Below, piece after piece: positions 25,394-34,810 of a DNA stretch of 36,518 nucleotides. Every line of letters starts with the position of its first letter. Position 1 is the stretch's first letter. Below the pieces are notes generated by a model. It made no database searches. It was not told the DNA's origin and saw only the letters and a list, made by a program, of their open reading frames with translations. This DNA is from Elusimicrobiota bacterium (GTDB lineage Bacteria > Elusimicrobiota > Elusimicrobia > JACQPE01): the NCBI GenBank assembly GCA_016207685.1, contig JACQPE010000025.1:1-36518 (forward strand), given 5' to 3'. A program made the position numbers and the translations under genes.

Positions 25394-27940
25394 CTACCAT
25401 GAAAAATTAACCCCTGATGTTGTTGCCCCGGCCGTGACGCTGATCCCGGATGTTGATTGCGCGTTAATGACCGGCGTGTTATCCGACATAGTGTAGTAGT
25501 AGGCGTAAACCCGGTAGGTCGTTGTCGTGCTGCCGCGAACGTCAATCGCATAGGAGCCGTCTTCTTTGCTGTTGGCAAGGTAGTAAGGGGCGCCCGTCAA
25601 TGTGGCGCTGCTTAGACTCGGCGGCGCGGGCGGCGAGCCCGAAAGAGTGACGGTCGTTACCAGCACCAACACCCCGGTTTTAATGGTTTCACCATCATCG
25701 GACATATTGCCGGTTATCTTGCCGAAGGCGCTGGTTATGGTGAAAGTGCCGATGTGTAGATTGGAACCGATGGTGACGGTGCTCACGATCGATCCCGGTG
25801 TGGATTGCTCGCTTGAACCCAGAACGGGCTCAACGGTGTAGGTTCCGGTGGCCAAGTCATTAAGAAAAAATTTTCCATCGGATTCTGTGATATCCTGATC
25901 CAATGCGATGTCGTTCGCGTTGAGGGCCACAATGGCGATTCCCGGAAGCGCGTTCAGGCCGTCGCGCGTGACAAATCCCTGCAGTTGGCCTCCCTGGGAC
26001 AGGGTAAAGTTGACATTGGAGGTCACTTTGCCTAGATTGACAACCACCGACTGGGAGGATTGGGAAACATAGTTGGCGTTGGCGTTGTTGGGGTTGGCCG
26101 TGACCGTGTAGGACCCGGTTGCCGTAGTGATTGAATAAACGCCATCGTTTGTGTTGGCCGATACGCTGTTGAAACCGTTGCTGACCGTAATAGCCGGAGA
26201 AATGGCGGCGCCGTTGATGTCGCGCGCCCAGCCGCTCACGAATCCGTCGGTCGGGGTTTGCGTCAGAATGGATGAGTTCACGCCGGAGGCCGGCCAAGTT
26301 GATATCGTCGTGGAGTTGGGAATGGTAGTGTTGGCATTGGAGAGAACCGTCACGGTGGCGATTTGGAGGGAGTATTGGCCGCTTGTGATGTAGACCACCC
26401 AAGTTCCGGTCGCTACGGAAGTCAATGTGAACGATGAGGACGCGTAGCTTGAGGCGCTGATGGTGACGGCAACGGTGGAGAGAGAAAGGCCGTCCGTCGC
26501 GCTGACAATGGCGTTGGTGGCCAGGGAGCCGGCGCGGGGACGGTGCGAGATGGTTGATGTATAGACTTCATACCATGACTGCGGGGTGAACACAAAAAAG
26601 TTATAGGTATTGTTATCTGTGTCATAAGCATGAGCCGTGCCTGCGCTGTAGGACCCCGGGGCGCTCATGCGAAACATGCTTGCGCCCAGTTGGAGCCCGT
26701 TCGCGATGGGGTAGGCCGTTCCTTCGGTCAAATCCGATGGGGGGTCGGAGCCGGTTGTATTGGACCAAGCGACCTTGTCCAAGTACGCGGATGAACCGGG
26801 AATCCGGATGCCGACGCCCCCATCGCTGGCGTTGACGATCGTGTTCGCGGCCTGGGCCGGAGCGTAGACGGCATCGGGGGTCATTGTTTTGTTGAGGAAG
26901 GTGATGGGCGAGGTGCTCGCAATGAGGTAGTAGCACCAGGACCGGATCGTGTCCGTGGTGTAGGTCAAGGAAAGAGCGGCCGCTGCGGCGCCGGAGTTTT
27001 TATTTCGGTAGATGACTTCCAAATTGGAACTGCCCACGCTCCATGAAAATGTGGTCGGATTATAGAGCTCGATCATTTCAAAGGCCTGGTCATAGCCGGC
27101 CGGCTGCGTGGAAGCCACGACGTGTGAGATGATTAGGTGATCCGTTATCCAAACATTTCCCGAGACGCTGCCGGTGCCCATCGGCGTTAAACTGATGTCT
27201 TTGGTCAGCGTCTCGCCATCAATAACGGTGATGGGAATTGTTTGGGTGAAATAGCCGCGCGCCGTCACCGTCAGGTTATAGCTTCCCGGGCGCAGGGTGA
27301 TGGAATAGTCGCCATTGGCATCCGAGGAGTCCCTCCATCCGGTATTTTCCGCCACCACCAAGACGGCGCCTTCGATATCAGCGAAGGTGCTCGCGTTTTC
27401 CACTTCACCTTGGACGGCGGCGGTGGCATTGACCGTATTAGGATTGGAGACCACGCTGCGGACTTGGCGGACTTTTTTTTCGTTGCCCTGCGTCCAAATC
27501 AGCGAAATGGTCATCGCTTTCATGCCCGTGTCGGGAGTGGCTCCGAGCAAATCAAGTTCCCCGTTGACCTCTTGGGCCATTTGAACGTAGGTCAGCCGCT
27601 CAAAAAGAACGCCTCCCTCAAGCAAATTTTCGGGGGGGTAATACCCGTCGTCGTAATTGACATTGGGCGTCACATCGGTCCTGGTTTTGGTGTTGGTGGT
27701 GACCATGATTTGGTGGTAGGACATTTGTTTAAGCACCTGCATCCGCTCTTGTCCCAGATTGGAGGCCAAGGTGCGCCCTCGGGAATTCTGAATCGCTTTG
27801 GACATGTACATCATGGCCCCTGAAAAAGAAACGAAAATAATGGTGATAATGCTCATGGCAATGACGATTTCAACCAACGTGAAGCCTGGGGAGGAAGCCC
27901 TTGTATCTAGAGATAGGAGTTTTTTTGGGGACAATGCCAT
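25394..27940 (-). CDS. Giant prepilin-like protein (PilV-like N-terminus) with lamin-tail-like and repeated carboxypeptidase-regulatory/Ig-like domains
   Basis: SSPGFTLVEIVIAMSIITIIFVSFSGAMMYM; repeated beta-sandwich segments (DANGDYSITLRPGSYNLTVTARGYFTQTIPI, NDGVYSITTATGSYTVTANPN); HVVASTQPAGYDQAFEMIELYNPT. Confidence 0.8.
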   Translation of the reverse strand: MALSPKKLLSLDTRASSPGFTLVEIVIAMSIITIIFVSFSGAMMYMSKAIQNSRGRTLASNLGQERMQVLKQMSYHQIMVTTNTKTRTDVTPNVNYDDGYYPPENLLEGGVLFERLTYVQMAQEVNGELDLLGATPDTGMKAMTISLIWTQGNEKKVRQVRSVVSNPNTVNATAAVQGEVENASTFADIEGAVLVVAENTGWRDSSDANGDYSITLRPGSYNLTVTARGYFTQTIPITVIDGETLTKDISLTPMGTGSVSGNVWITDHLIISHVVASTQPAGYDQAFEMIELYNPTTFSWSVGSSNLEVIYRNKNSGAAAAALSLTYTTDTIRSWCYYLIASTSPITFLNKTMTPDAVYAPAQAANTIVNASDGGVGIRIPGSSAYLDKVAWSNTTGSDPPSDLTEGTAYPIANGLQLGASMFRMSAPGSYSAGTAHAYDTDNNTYNFFVFTPQSWYEVYTSTISHRPRAGSLATNAIVSATDGLSLSTVAVTISASSYASSSFTLTSVATGTWVVYITSGQYSLQIATVTVLSNANTTIPNSTTISTWPASGVNSSILTQTPTDGFVSGWARDINGAAISPAITVSNGFNSVSANTNDGVYSITTATGSYTVTANPNNANANYVSQSSQSVVVNLGKVTSNVNFTLSQGGQLQGFVTRDGLNALPGIAIVALNANDIALDQDITESDGKFFLNDLATGTYTVEPVLGSSEQSTPGSIVSTVTIGSNLHIGTFTITSAFGKITGNMSDDGETIKTGVLVLVTTVTLSGSPPAPPSLSSATLTGAPYYLANSKEDGSYAIDVRGSTTTTYRVYAYYYTMSDNTPVINAQSTSGISVTAGATTSGVNFSW

Positions 27941-28062
27941 CTAAGCACCTTATACATTTATCTGATATTAGGGTGTTATTTCCTTGTGAACTTGGTCACT
28001 AGCATGGGCGGCGGCGCCGGAAATTATAGACCGATGAGAAATTTGAGCAGGATAGCGGTTGA

Positions 28063-28590
28063 ATGAATTTTCGCGTCGTTAGAGAATCACCCGGGCCGCC
28101 TCGACTTGGAGAAGTGACCATCGGAAACGCCGCGATGTTTCGAACGCCGATATTCATGCCGGTGGCGACGCAGGCTTCGGTCAAGGCGTTGGGTGGGGAT
28201 GACTTGAAATCCGCGGGCTCAAAAATGCTTTTGGCCAATACCTATCATTTGACGCTTCGTCCCGGTCTCCAGGTGATTCAATCGGCCGGCGGCTTGCACC
28301 GGTTTATGAATTGGGATGGAGGCCTGTTGACGGATTCCGGGGGATTTCAAGTGATGAGCCTGGCGCATTTAAGCCGCGTGCATGAAGAGGGGGTCATTTT
28401 CAAGTCGCATATTGACGGCCGGCCGCAGAAATTTACGCCGGAAAACGTCATTGACGCGCAATTGGCTTTCGGTGTGGACGCGATGACGTGCCTGGATGTT
28501 TGCTTGAGCTACCCATCGCCCAGTGATCAGATTCGGGAAGCCTTGGAACAAACTTTGCGGTGTTCCAAGAGAGCGATGGAACAATACTAA
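28063..28590 (+). CDS. tgt: Queuine/preQ1 tRNA-ribosyltransferase, N-terminal part (ends at in-frame TAA)
   Basis: FMPVATQASVKAL, LLANTYHLTLRPG, LLTDSGGFQVMSLA. Confidence 0.92.
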   Translation: MNFRVVRESPGPPRLGEVTIGNAAMFRTPIFMPVATQASVKALGGDDLKSAGSKMLLANTYHLTLRPGLQVIQSAGGLHRFMNWDGGLLTDSGGFQVMSLAHLSRVHEEGVIFKSHIDGRPQKFTPENVIDAQLAFGVDAMTCLDVCLSYPSPSDQIREALEQTLRCSKRAMEQY

Positions 28591-28594
28591 AATA

Positions 28595-28639
28595 GTTGCG
28601 GGTTGCGGGTTGCGAAACCCGCAACCCGCAACCCGCAAC
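28595..28639. repeat. Perfect 20-bp heptad hairpin (GTTGCGG units, 5-nt loop) inside tgt, followed by a T-rich stretch
   Basis: GTTGCGGGTTGCGGGTTGCG / AAACC / CGCAACCCGCAACCCGCAAC, then TTTTATTT. Confidence 0.97.
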
Positions 28640-29205
28640 TTTTATTTGGCATTTTGCAAGGTGGCTTTGATGAGAATATGCGCCGCGAGGCTGTCGGACG
28701 TATGAAAGAGATGGGATTTAACGCTTTCGCCCTGGGAGGGCTTTCCGTGGGTGAGCCCAAGGAGTTGACTTGGGCCATGACTAAGGCGACTTGTCAAGAG
28801 TTGGCCGGCGTGGATGCGCCGCGCTATCTAATGGGCGTAGGCGACCCTCTTGATTTTTGGGAAGCGTGCTCTTGCGGGATTGATTTGATGGATTGTGTTT
28901 TGCCCACTAGAAACGCGCGCAACGGACAGGCCTTGACGAGCCGTGGGAAGATTTATGTGAAAAACAGCGCTTTCCGTCAGGACCAAGGGCCGCTTGATCC
29001 GGATTGTAATTGCCTGACATGCCGGCGCTATTCGCGCAGTTATCTTTGCCATCTATATCATGCAGGAGAGCTCCTTTTGCACCGGCTTCTTTCTTTGCAT
29101 AATGTAGCTTTCATGATGCGGTTGACCGGAATGATCCAACAGGCGATTGCAGAGGATCGTTTCGATGCGGCGTATAGGGAATTTAGGAATAACTATGGCG
29201 ATTAA
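28603..29205 (+). CDS. tgt: Queuine/preQ1 tRNA-ribosyltransferase, C-terminal part (same frame, after the TAA)
   Basis: LLFGILQGGFDENMRREAV, ALGGLSVGEPKE, LMDCVLPTRNARNG, zinc-site-like CNCLTCRRYSRSYLCHLYHAGELLLHRLLSLHN. Confidence 0.9.
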   Translation: MRVAKPATRNPQLLFGILQGGFDENMRREAVGRMKEMGFNAFALGGLSVGEPKELTWAMTKATCQELAGVDAPRYLMGVGDPLDFWEACSCGIDLMDCVLPTRNARNGQALTSRGKIYVKNSAFRQDQGPLDPDCNCLTCRRYSRSYLCHLYHAGELLLHRLLSLHNVAFMMRLTGMIQQAIAEDRFDAAYREFRNNYGD

Positions 29206-29596
29206 TTTTTTGGCGGCAATTATGGCGACGATGCCGCCCGTTGTTTGGGCGGCTGATGGAGCGGCCGGACCCGTGGCCCGACCCGGGGGCGCAGCCGGAC
29301 CCTTGACCACCTTTTTTCCTCTGATTGCGTTTGGGTTGATTTTTTATTTTTTGCTTTTTAGGCCCCAACAGAAAACCCAAAAAGAGCGCGTTAAGATGCT
29401 TTCTTCGGTGAAGCGGTCGGATAAAGTTTTAACAGCAGGGGGCATCTACGGAACGGTTGTTAATGTAAAGGGCGATATTTTGGACGTTAAGCTCGCCGAG
29501 AATGTGAAAGTCGAAATTCATCGCAGCTATATCGCCAAGGTGCTGCCATCATTGACGAACGGGAGCGCTGCATCAGCGGGTTCTGGCGCCTCATGA
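29195..29596 (+). CDS. yajC: Preprotein translocase subunit YajC
   Basis: FFPLIAFGLIFYFLLFRPQQKTQKERVKMLSSVKRSDKVLTAGGIYGTV; overlaps the tgt end. Confidence 0.95.
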   Translation: MAINFLAAIMATMPPVVWAADGAAGPVARPGGAAGPLTTFFPLIAFGLIFYFLLFRPQQKTQKERVKMLSSVKRSDKVLTAGGIYGTVVNVKGDILDVKLAENVKVEIHRSYIAKVLPSLTNGSAASAGSGAS

Positions 29597-31023
29597 AAAA
29601 TATCCAGACTCGTTTGACGATTAGCGCCGTGGTTGTGGGCCTGGGACTCGTGGCTTTGATGCCGTCCGTGCTGTGGTATGTCAAGTCTCCCGGGATTCGT
29701 CAGGAGTTGGAGCGCGCCAAGAGGCTGCCCAAGTGGCTGATCCGGCTGGGCCTGGATTTGCGCGGCGGGACGCATTTGTTGATGGAGCTTGATGTGGAGC
29801 AACTGGAGAAACAAACCAGCAATCAGCAAACATTGCAGGATGCGCTCGATAGGGCCGTGGAAATCATGCGCAATCGCGTGGATCAATTCGGCGTGGGCGA
29901 GCCTTTTATCGCCAAGCAAGGCGACCGATTTATTGTGGTGCAGCTGCCGGGCATTTCGGACCCGAGGCGGGCGAAAGATATCATCGGCAAGACGGCTTTG
30001 TTGGAATTTCGCATGGTCGAGGATTCGGCGTCATCGGCCGAGGCGCTGGTTAAAATTCGCGATTTGGGCGACCCTTGGGACGCCAGCGGTGTTCTTAAAG
30101 AAGATGCTCTCAAACTCGTGCCGCCCAATACCATATTGGCCAAGTCACGCGACGGCGAGGGGCTTTATTTATTGCGTTCGACCGCGTCCATGACGGGCTC
30201 GACTTTGATTAACGCCAAGGTGGAAATGGGCCAGTTCAGCTTGCCGCATGTCTCGATCGTTTTTAATAATGAAGGCGGCGCCTTGTTTGCCCGCCTGACA
30301 CAGGCCAATGTGGGAAAAAACATGGCCATTGTTCTTGATGGTTTGGTTCAATCGGCTCCCGTCATTCGAGAGCGGATTTCAGGAGGGCGGGCGATTATTG
30401 AGGGAAATTTCTCCATGCAGGAGGCGCGCGATCTGGCGCTGGTGCTTCGGGCGGGCGCTTTGCCGGTGCCGGTGCGCATCGTTGAGGAGCGCAGCGTGGG
30501 CCCCACGCTGGGCGAGGATTCGATTAGAAGCGGCGTTTGGGCCTCCATTGCCGGAACATTGTTCGTGTTTATATTTATGACGATCTATTACCGAGCGAGC
30601 GGGACGGTGGCCAATTTCTGCCTGCTTCTTAACGTGGTTTTAACAATGGCCTGTTTGGCGCTTTTTAACGCGACGCTCACCCTGCCCGGTTTGGCGGGTT
30701 TGGCGCTCACTATCGGCATGGCCGTGGATGCCAATGTGTTGATTTTTGAGCGCATCCGAGAGGAGCTGCGCCTGGGTAAAACCGTGCGCGTATGTCTGGA
30801 GCAGGGTTATGAGAGGGCGTTAACCGCGATTATTGACTCTAATGTAACGACCTTGATCGCGGCCTTTTTTCTGTTTCAATTCGGTTCGGGACCGATCAAG
30901 GGATTTGCCGTGACCTTGACGATCGGCCTCTTAAGTTCCATGTTTACGGCTGTTTTTGTCAGCCGCACGTTATTCATGATGTATTATGAAAACAATCGAG
31001 AAGCGCAAACCATCTCCATCTAA
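29593..31023 (+). CDS. secD: Protein translocase subunit SecD
   Basis: LGLDLRGGTHLLMELDV, VDQFGVGEPFI, ALTIGMAVDANVLIFERIREEL. Confidence 0.97.
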   Translation: MKNIQTRLTISAVVVGLGLVALMPSVLWYVKSPGIRQELERAKRLPKWLIRLGLDLRGGTHLLMELDVEQLEKQTSNQQTLQDALDRAVEIMRNRVDQFGVGEPFIAKQGDRFIVVQLPGISDPRRAKDIIGKTALLEFRMVEDSASSAEALVKIRDLGDPWDASGVLKEDALKLVPPNTILAKSRDGEGLYLLRSTASMTGSTLINAKVEMGQFSLPHVSIVFNNEGGALFARLTQANVGKNMAIVLDGLVQSAPVIRERISGGRAIIEGNFSMQEARDLALVLRAGALPVPVRIVEERSVGPTLGEDSIRSGVWASIAGTLFVFIFMTIYYRASGTVANFCLLLNVVLTMACLALFNATLTLPGLAGLALTIGMAVDANVLIFERIREELRLGKTVRVCLEQGYERALTAIIDSNVTTLIAAFFLFQFGSGPIKGFAVTLTIGLLSSMFTAVFVSRTLFMMYYENNREAQTISI

Positions 31024-31939
31024 CGCGCTGCCCAAATTCAAATTTTTTGAGCTTTGGCCGCCGAGCAATATTGATTTTGTCCGATTGCGGTTCGGATTTT
31101 ACGGCCTTTCCGCGGCATTGGTGGCGGCGACGATTTTTTTCCTCATCGCGCGGGGCGGACCGCCGTTGGGCATTGATTTTACGGGCGGCATTGTGACGCA
31201 GGTTAAGCTCGGCCGAGGCGTGACGCAGGAGCAGTTTCGCGATGCGCTCTCCCGTGAAGAGTTGGACAGCAATGTGCAAAGCCTGGGCGGCGGTGAGTAT
31301 CTGGCGCGATTTAAGAAAGAACAGGAAAACGGTTTGGATGAGAAATTGCGGAAGATTTTGACCGGAATCGATGCCACGGGATCGTCAGCGGTGCTCTCCA
31401 AAGAATTCGTGGGCGCGGTTGTCGGCGCCAAGCTCCGGGATCAGGCGGCGCTGGCGATCGGGCTCTCCTTTTTGGGAATTATCGCCTATGTCGGATTTCG
31501 TTTTCGCAATTTAATTTGGGGCTTGGCCGGCGTCATTGCCTTGGTCCATGACGTCTTGGTCACGGTCGGATTTTTAACGCTCGTGGGCTACGAAATTGAT
31601 CTTGTGTTGGTGGCCGCCTTGCTGACCTTGGCCGGCTACTCCATCAATGATACCGTTGTTATTTTTGACCGGCTTCGGGAGCGCATGAGAATTTTTCCCA
31701 GAGAATCCTTGCGCGAGGCCATCAATCGTTCGGTCAATGAAACCATGAGCCGCACGATTATCACGGCAGGAGCCACGTTTTTGTCTGTATTGGGCCTCGC
31801 TATTTTGGGCGGGCGCAGCCTGCATCCTTTCTCCATGGCTCTTCTATTCGGGATCGTTATCGGTTCGTATTCTACTTTTGGCGTCGCTTCCAACCTCGTG
31901 CTGACTTGGGCCCAGTGGACGGGCTTTAGGGTCCGGTGA
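30986..31939 (+). CDS. secF: Protein translocase subunit SecF
   Basis: GIDFTGGIVTQVKL, LLTLAGYSINDTVVIFDRLRE. Confidence 0.97.
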   Translation: MKTIEKRKPSPSNALPKFKFFELWPPSNIDFVRLRFGFYGLSAALVAATIFFLIARGGPPLGIDFTGGIVTQVKLGRGVTQEQFRDALSREELDSNVQSLGGGEYLARFKKEQENGLDEKLRKILTGIDATGSSAVLSKEFVGAVVGAKLRDQAALAIGLSFLGIIAYVGFRFRNLIWGLAGVIALVHDVLVTVGFLTLVGYEIDLVLVAALLTLAGYSINDTVVIFDRLRERMRIFPRESLREAINRSVNETMSRTIITAGATFLSVLGLAILGGRSLHPFSMALLFGIVIGSYSTFGVASNLVLTWAQWTGFRVR

Positions 31940-31941
31940 AT

Positions 31942-32012
31942 GATGCGCGATGAATTTCGAATGACAAATAAAAAGGATTCCATAATTCGACATTCGAAAT
32001 TCGACACGCGAC
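31942..32012. repeat. Inverted pair of four-unit heptamer tracts downstream of secF
   Basis: Left GATGCGC GATGAAT TTCGAAT GACAAAT (31942-31969); right ATTCGAC ATTCGAA ATTCGAC ACGCGAC (31985-32012), approximate reverse complement, 15-nt spacer. Confidence 0.85.
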
Positions 32013-32033
32013 GTTATTAATGCGGTTCCCGAT

Positions 32034-32687
32034 GTGTCCATAACCAAGCTGACTTCATCGAGTTTAACGGGAACCGGCCCTCTTAGAATAATTCGCCATC
32101 CCAAAGTTCAAGTTCGCGCGCGCGAGGTTTTTTATCAACTCAAAAGAACTGCGCAGCTAAATGGGCTCAATGAAGATTTGATCGAGGAAATTTTACTGGA
32201 GCGCGCCCCCGCCTCTCTGATTGATCCCGTATGCCTTTATCAAAATTGCAAGGCTCTGGAATTAGCATCAGGAGAGAGGCTTTCATGGTGTCCTGAATCC
32301 ACGGCAACGCTGACCTTGGCCATGGCGAATTTGGGCGATGCGGGACTTAACAAAATGATCGCTCAAGAAGACGCGGGCCGTTCGCGCGCGTTGCAAGCCT
32401 GGGCGGAGATTTGTTTGCAGAAATTTTTTGATCTGACCAATAATCTAGTCTCTCAAGAGGCCGCCAAAGAGTCTTGGGAAGTAGGGTATTTTAAGACTCT
32501 GAACCCTGTCGTTGATCAGGGTCTCTGGGAATTATTGAGCGAGAGACTTGATGACCGGCGTCCGGAAATAGAGACGCCGGAAAATGATTCTCCGGTTCGA
32601 ACGGAGGCGTCAACGGCGACGCGGCGTTTTTGGATTGTGCCTTGGTTGACCAAAAAAGAGAAGAAGCGGCTCGTCGTCAGCGCGTGA
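32034..32687 (+). CDS. Hypothetical protein
   Basis: 217-aa ORF in operon-like position, GTG start. Confidence 0.6.
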   Translation: MSITKLTSSSLTGTGPLRIIRHPKVQVRAREVFYQLKRTAQLNGLNEDLIEEILLERAPASLIDPVCLYQNCKALELASGERLSWCPESTATLTLAMANLGDAGLNKMIAQEDAGRSRALQAWAEICLQKFFDLTNNLVSQEAAKESWEVGYFKTLNPVVDQGLWELLSERLDDRRPEIETPENDSPVRTEASTATRRFWIVPWLTKKEKKRLVVSA

Positions 32688-32722
32688 GCAGTCTCCCCCT
32701 GCTTCGGGAGTCGCCGACTCCC

Positions 32723-33367
32723 ATGCCGGCATGGGATCGTTTTTTAATCAATTTGGCGGCGCGGCTTTTGTGGCTCTACACGATTTTTGTGGCAAAAACA
32801 TCAACCGTGCGCTGGCTGCGCCGTGAACCGGAAGAAAAATTGAGGGCCATGGGTCAGGGCGCCATTTATACGTTTTGGCATAACCGCCAGGCGATGCTTT
32901 TGTACCTCCACCAAAAAAAGCCTATTGCCGTTTTGATTTCAGCAAGCAAAGACGGCGAGATGGGAGCGCAAATCGCGGAGAATTTTGAGCTTTCGAGCGT
33001 GCGCGGCTCTTCGCGCAAGCGTTCCTCCGAAGGCTTGCGCGCCTTGATTCGTTGCGTTCGGCAGGGGTATTCGATCGCCGTCGCCCCGGACGGCCCTCTG
33101 GGGCCGCCGCGAGAGGTCAAACAAGGCGTTTTATATTTGTCGCAATCGTTGGGCGTGCCGATTTTACCGGTAACAGTGGCCTACTCCCAAAAAATCGTCT
33201 TTAAGACCTGGGATGCCTTCATGTTTCCTTTGCCGTTCGGAAAGATTGCGGCGGGTTATGGCGAGCCTATTTGGATTAAGAAAGAGGACAACTTGGAAGC
33301 CAAGGCGATTGAGGTCAAAGAGGCTTTGGATCAAATTTCAGCAGACGTTGACGCAGCGATTCAATGA
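32723..33367 (+). CDS. DUF374 family lysophospholipid acyltransferase-like protein
   Basis: IYTFWHNRQAMLLYLH, AVLISASKDGEMGAQIAENF, SIAVAPDGPLGPPREVKQGVLYLSQ. Confidence 0.88.
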   Translation: MPAWDRFLINLAARLLWLYTIFVAKTSTVRWLRREPEEKLRAMGQGAIYTFWHNRQAMLLYLHQKKPIAVLISASKDGEMGAQIAENFELSSVRGSSRKRSSEGLRALIRCVRQGYSIAVAPDGPLGPPREVKQGVLYLSQSLGVPILPVTVAYSQKIVFKTWDAFMFPLPFGKIAAGYGEPIWIKKEDNLEAKAIEVKEALDQISADVDAAIQ

Positions 33368-33380
33368 AGCGTGCGTGGAA

Positions 33381-33456
33381 GTCTGGAGTCCAATATCATG
33401 CCAAATAAAAGATCAGAAGCGCTTTTCTTCCTGACTTTGGACTTTGGACTTTGGAC
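33381..33456. repeat. Inverted heptamer tracts upstream of waaA
   Basis: Left GTCTGGA GTCCAAT (33381-33394); right GACTTTG x3 + GAC (33433-33456), reverse strand GTCCAAA units. Confidence 0.8.
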
Positions 33457-33464
33457 ATTTTATC

Positions 33465-34778
33465 ATGATCTGGTTTCTAATCTATAACGCGCTGGTTCCT
33501 GTTCTTTTATTGGCCGCCGCGATCGCGGCTTTTTTTGTTCCTCGCGTGCGCCAATGGTGGAGCGCCTTTGGCGATCTTCGCAAGCGCAGGGAGCGTTTGG
33601 GGTCGGCCTTGCCGGCCACGGGGGCCAACTGCTGGATTCATTGTGCAAGCCTGGGCGAAGCCCGTTTGCTGGTGGTATTTTTAGAGCTTTTAAAAAAGCA
33701 GCATTCTTCGGTCAAAGTTCATGCAACGTGCATGACTGAAACCGGGGTTGAGTTTGTGAGGAAAAATTATGTGGCGCGCGGCCTTGTCAACGGGGTTTCT
33801 TTGCTGCCCATTGATTCGTGGTGGATCATGAGACGCCAGGTTGGGCTTTGGCCTAATGGGTCGCTCCTGGTCCTTACAGAAACCGAGCTTTGGCCAAATT
33901 TGATGATGGCTGCCAAAAAGCGAGGGTTTAAGATTGCTCTGATCAACGGGCATTTTTCTCAAAAGACATGGCGTTGGTTGAGCATGGCCCGCTCTTTGGC
34001 TCGAATGTTGTGGGGGACTTTTGACGTTGTCTGCGTGAGCGAGGAATCTTATAAGAGAGATTTGGCTGATTTTAGAGTGGAGAACAAGCCTATTTTGGTG
34101 ACAGGGAACATGAAATGGGACACGGCCATGCCAGCGCACGCGGCGAGTTCTGGTGTTCATGTGGCGTTAAAGCGCCGCCTGGGGTTTGAGGATGGAGATT
34201 TTTGCTGGGTTGGCGCCTCAACGCGCGAGGGGGAAGAAAAGGTTCTCTTGGATATTTATCAAAGGCTTGTGACGCGCAATAAAGGACTTAGGCTCATTTT
34301 GGCGCCGCGCCATATCGAGCGGGCCGGTGAGGTTGTGGCCATGGCTCAAAGAGCCGGATTAAATACCAGCCGATGGTCGCGCCAGAGAGAGAAAACAGCC
34401 CAGGTAACGGTTATTGATGAATTCGGTCTTTTGGGGCCGCTTTATGGCGTGGCCGATGGCGTTTTCGTTGGCGGCACGCTGGTTCCTAAAGTGGGCGGCC
34501 ACAATTTTTTGGAGCCCGCCTATTTGGGCAAGGCCATCGCCATCGGCCCTTTTATTGAAAATTTTAAAGACATTGCCCAGGAGTTCGTTGAGCAAAAAGC
34601 TATCGAAATAGTCCCCGATGGCAAAGCGCTTGAAGAGGTTCTGGGCCATTGGATTAAGGATCCCGAAGACCGCCATCAAATAGGGGAAAACGCCCGCCGC
34701 CTTTTTTCATCCCACCAAGGCGGTTCCCAGCGCACCCTTGATGCGCTTAGTGATTTATTAAAAACCCTGCCAAGCTAG
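33465..34778 (+). CDS. waaA: 3-deoxy-D-manno-octulosonic acid transferase
   Basis: WIHCASLGEARLL, TETELWPNLMMAAKKRG, VGGTLVPKVGGHNFLEPAYLGKAIAIGP. Confidence 0.94.
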   Translation: MIWFLIYNALVPVLLLAAAIAAFFVPRVRQWWSAFGDLRKRRERLGSALPATGANCWIHCASLGEARLLVVFLELLKKQHSSVKVHATCMTETGVEFVRKNYVARGLVNGVSLLPIDSWWIMRRQVGLWPNGSLLVLTETELWPNLMMAAKKRGFKIALINGHFSQKTWRWLSMARSLARMLWGTFDVVCVSEESYKRDLADFRVENKPILVTGNMKWDTAMPAHAASSGVHVALKRRLGFEDGDFCWVGASTREGEEKVLLDIYQRLVTRNKGLRLILAPRHIERAGEVVAMAQRAGLNTSRWSRQREKTAQVTVIDEFGLLGPLYGVADGVFVGGTLVPKVGGHNFLEPAYLGKAIAIGPFIENFKDIAQEFVEQKAIEIVPDGKALEEVLGHWIKDPEDRHQIGENARRLFSSHQGGSQRTLDALSDLLKTLPS

Positions 34779-34810
34779 GGGTATTATTTAGCCGGGATTC
34801 GCCCAGTTAG

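Noticed and set aside
25602-27823. Several + strand ORFs opposite the giant prepilin
   Set aside because: Antisense shadows of a repetitive Thr/Ser-rich CDS.
28595-28639. Heptad hairpin as a CRISPR repeat
   Set aside because: No spacers or cas genes; contiguous 7-bp units with inverted arms are not CRISPR architecture.
30986-31023. Overlap of secD and secF
   Set aside because: Short overlaps in secDF operons are common and likely reflect translational coupling.
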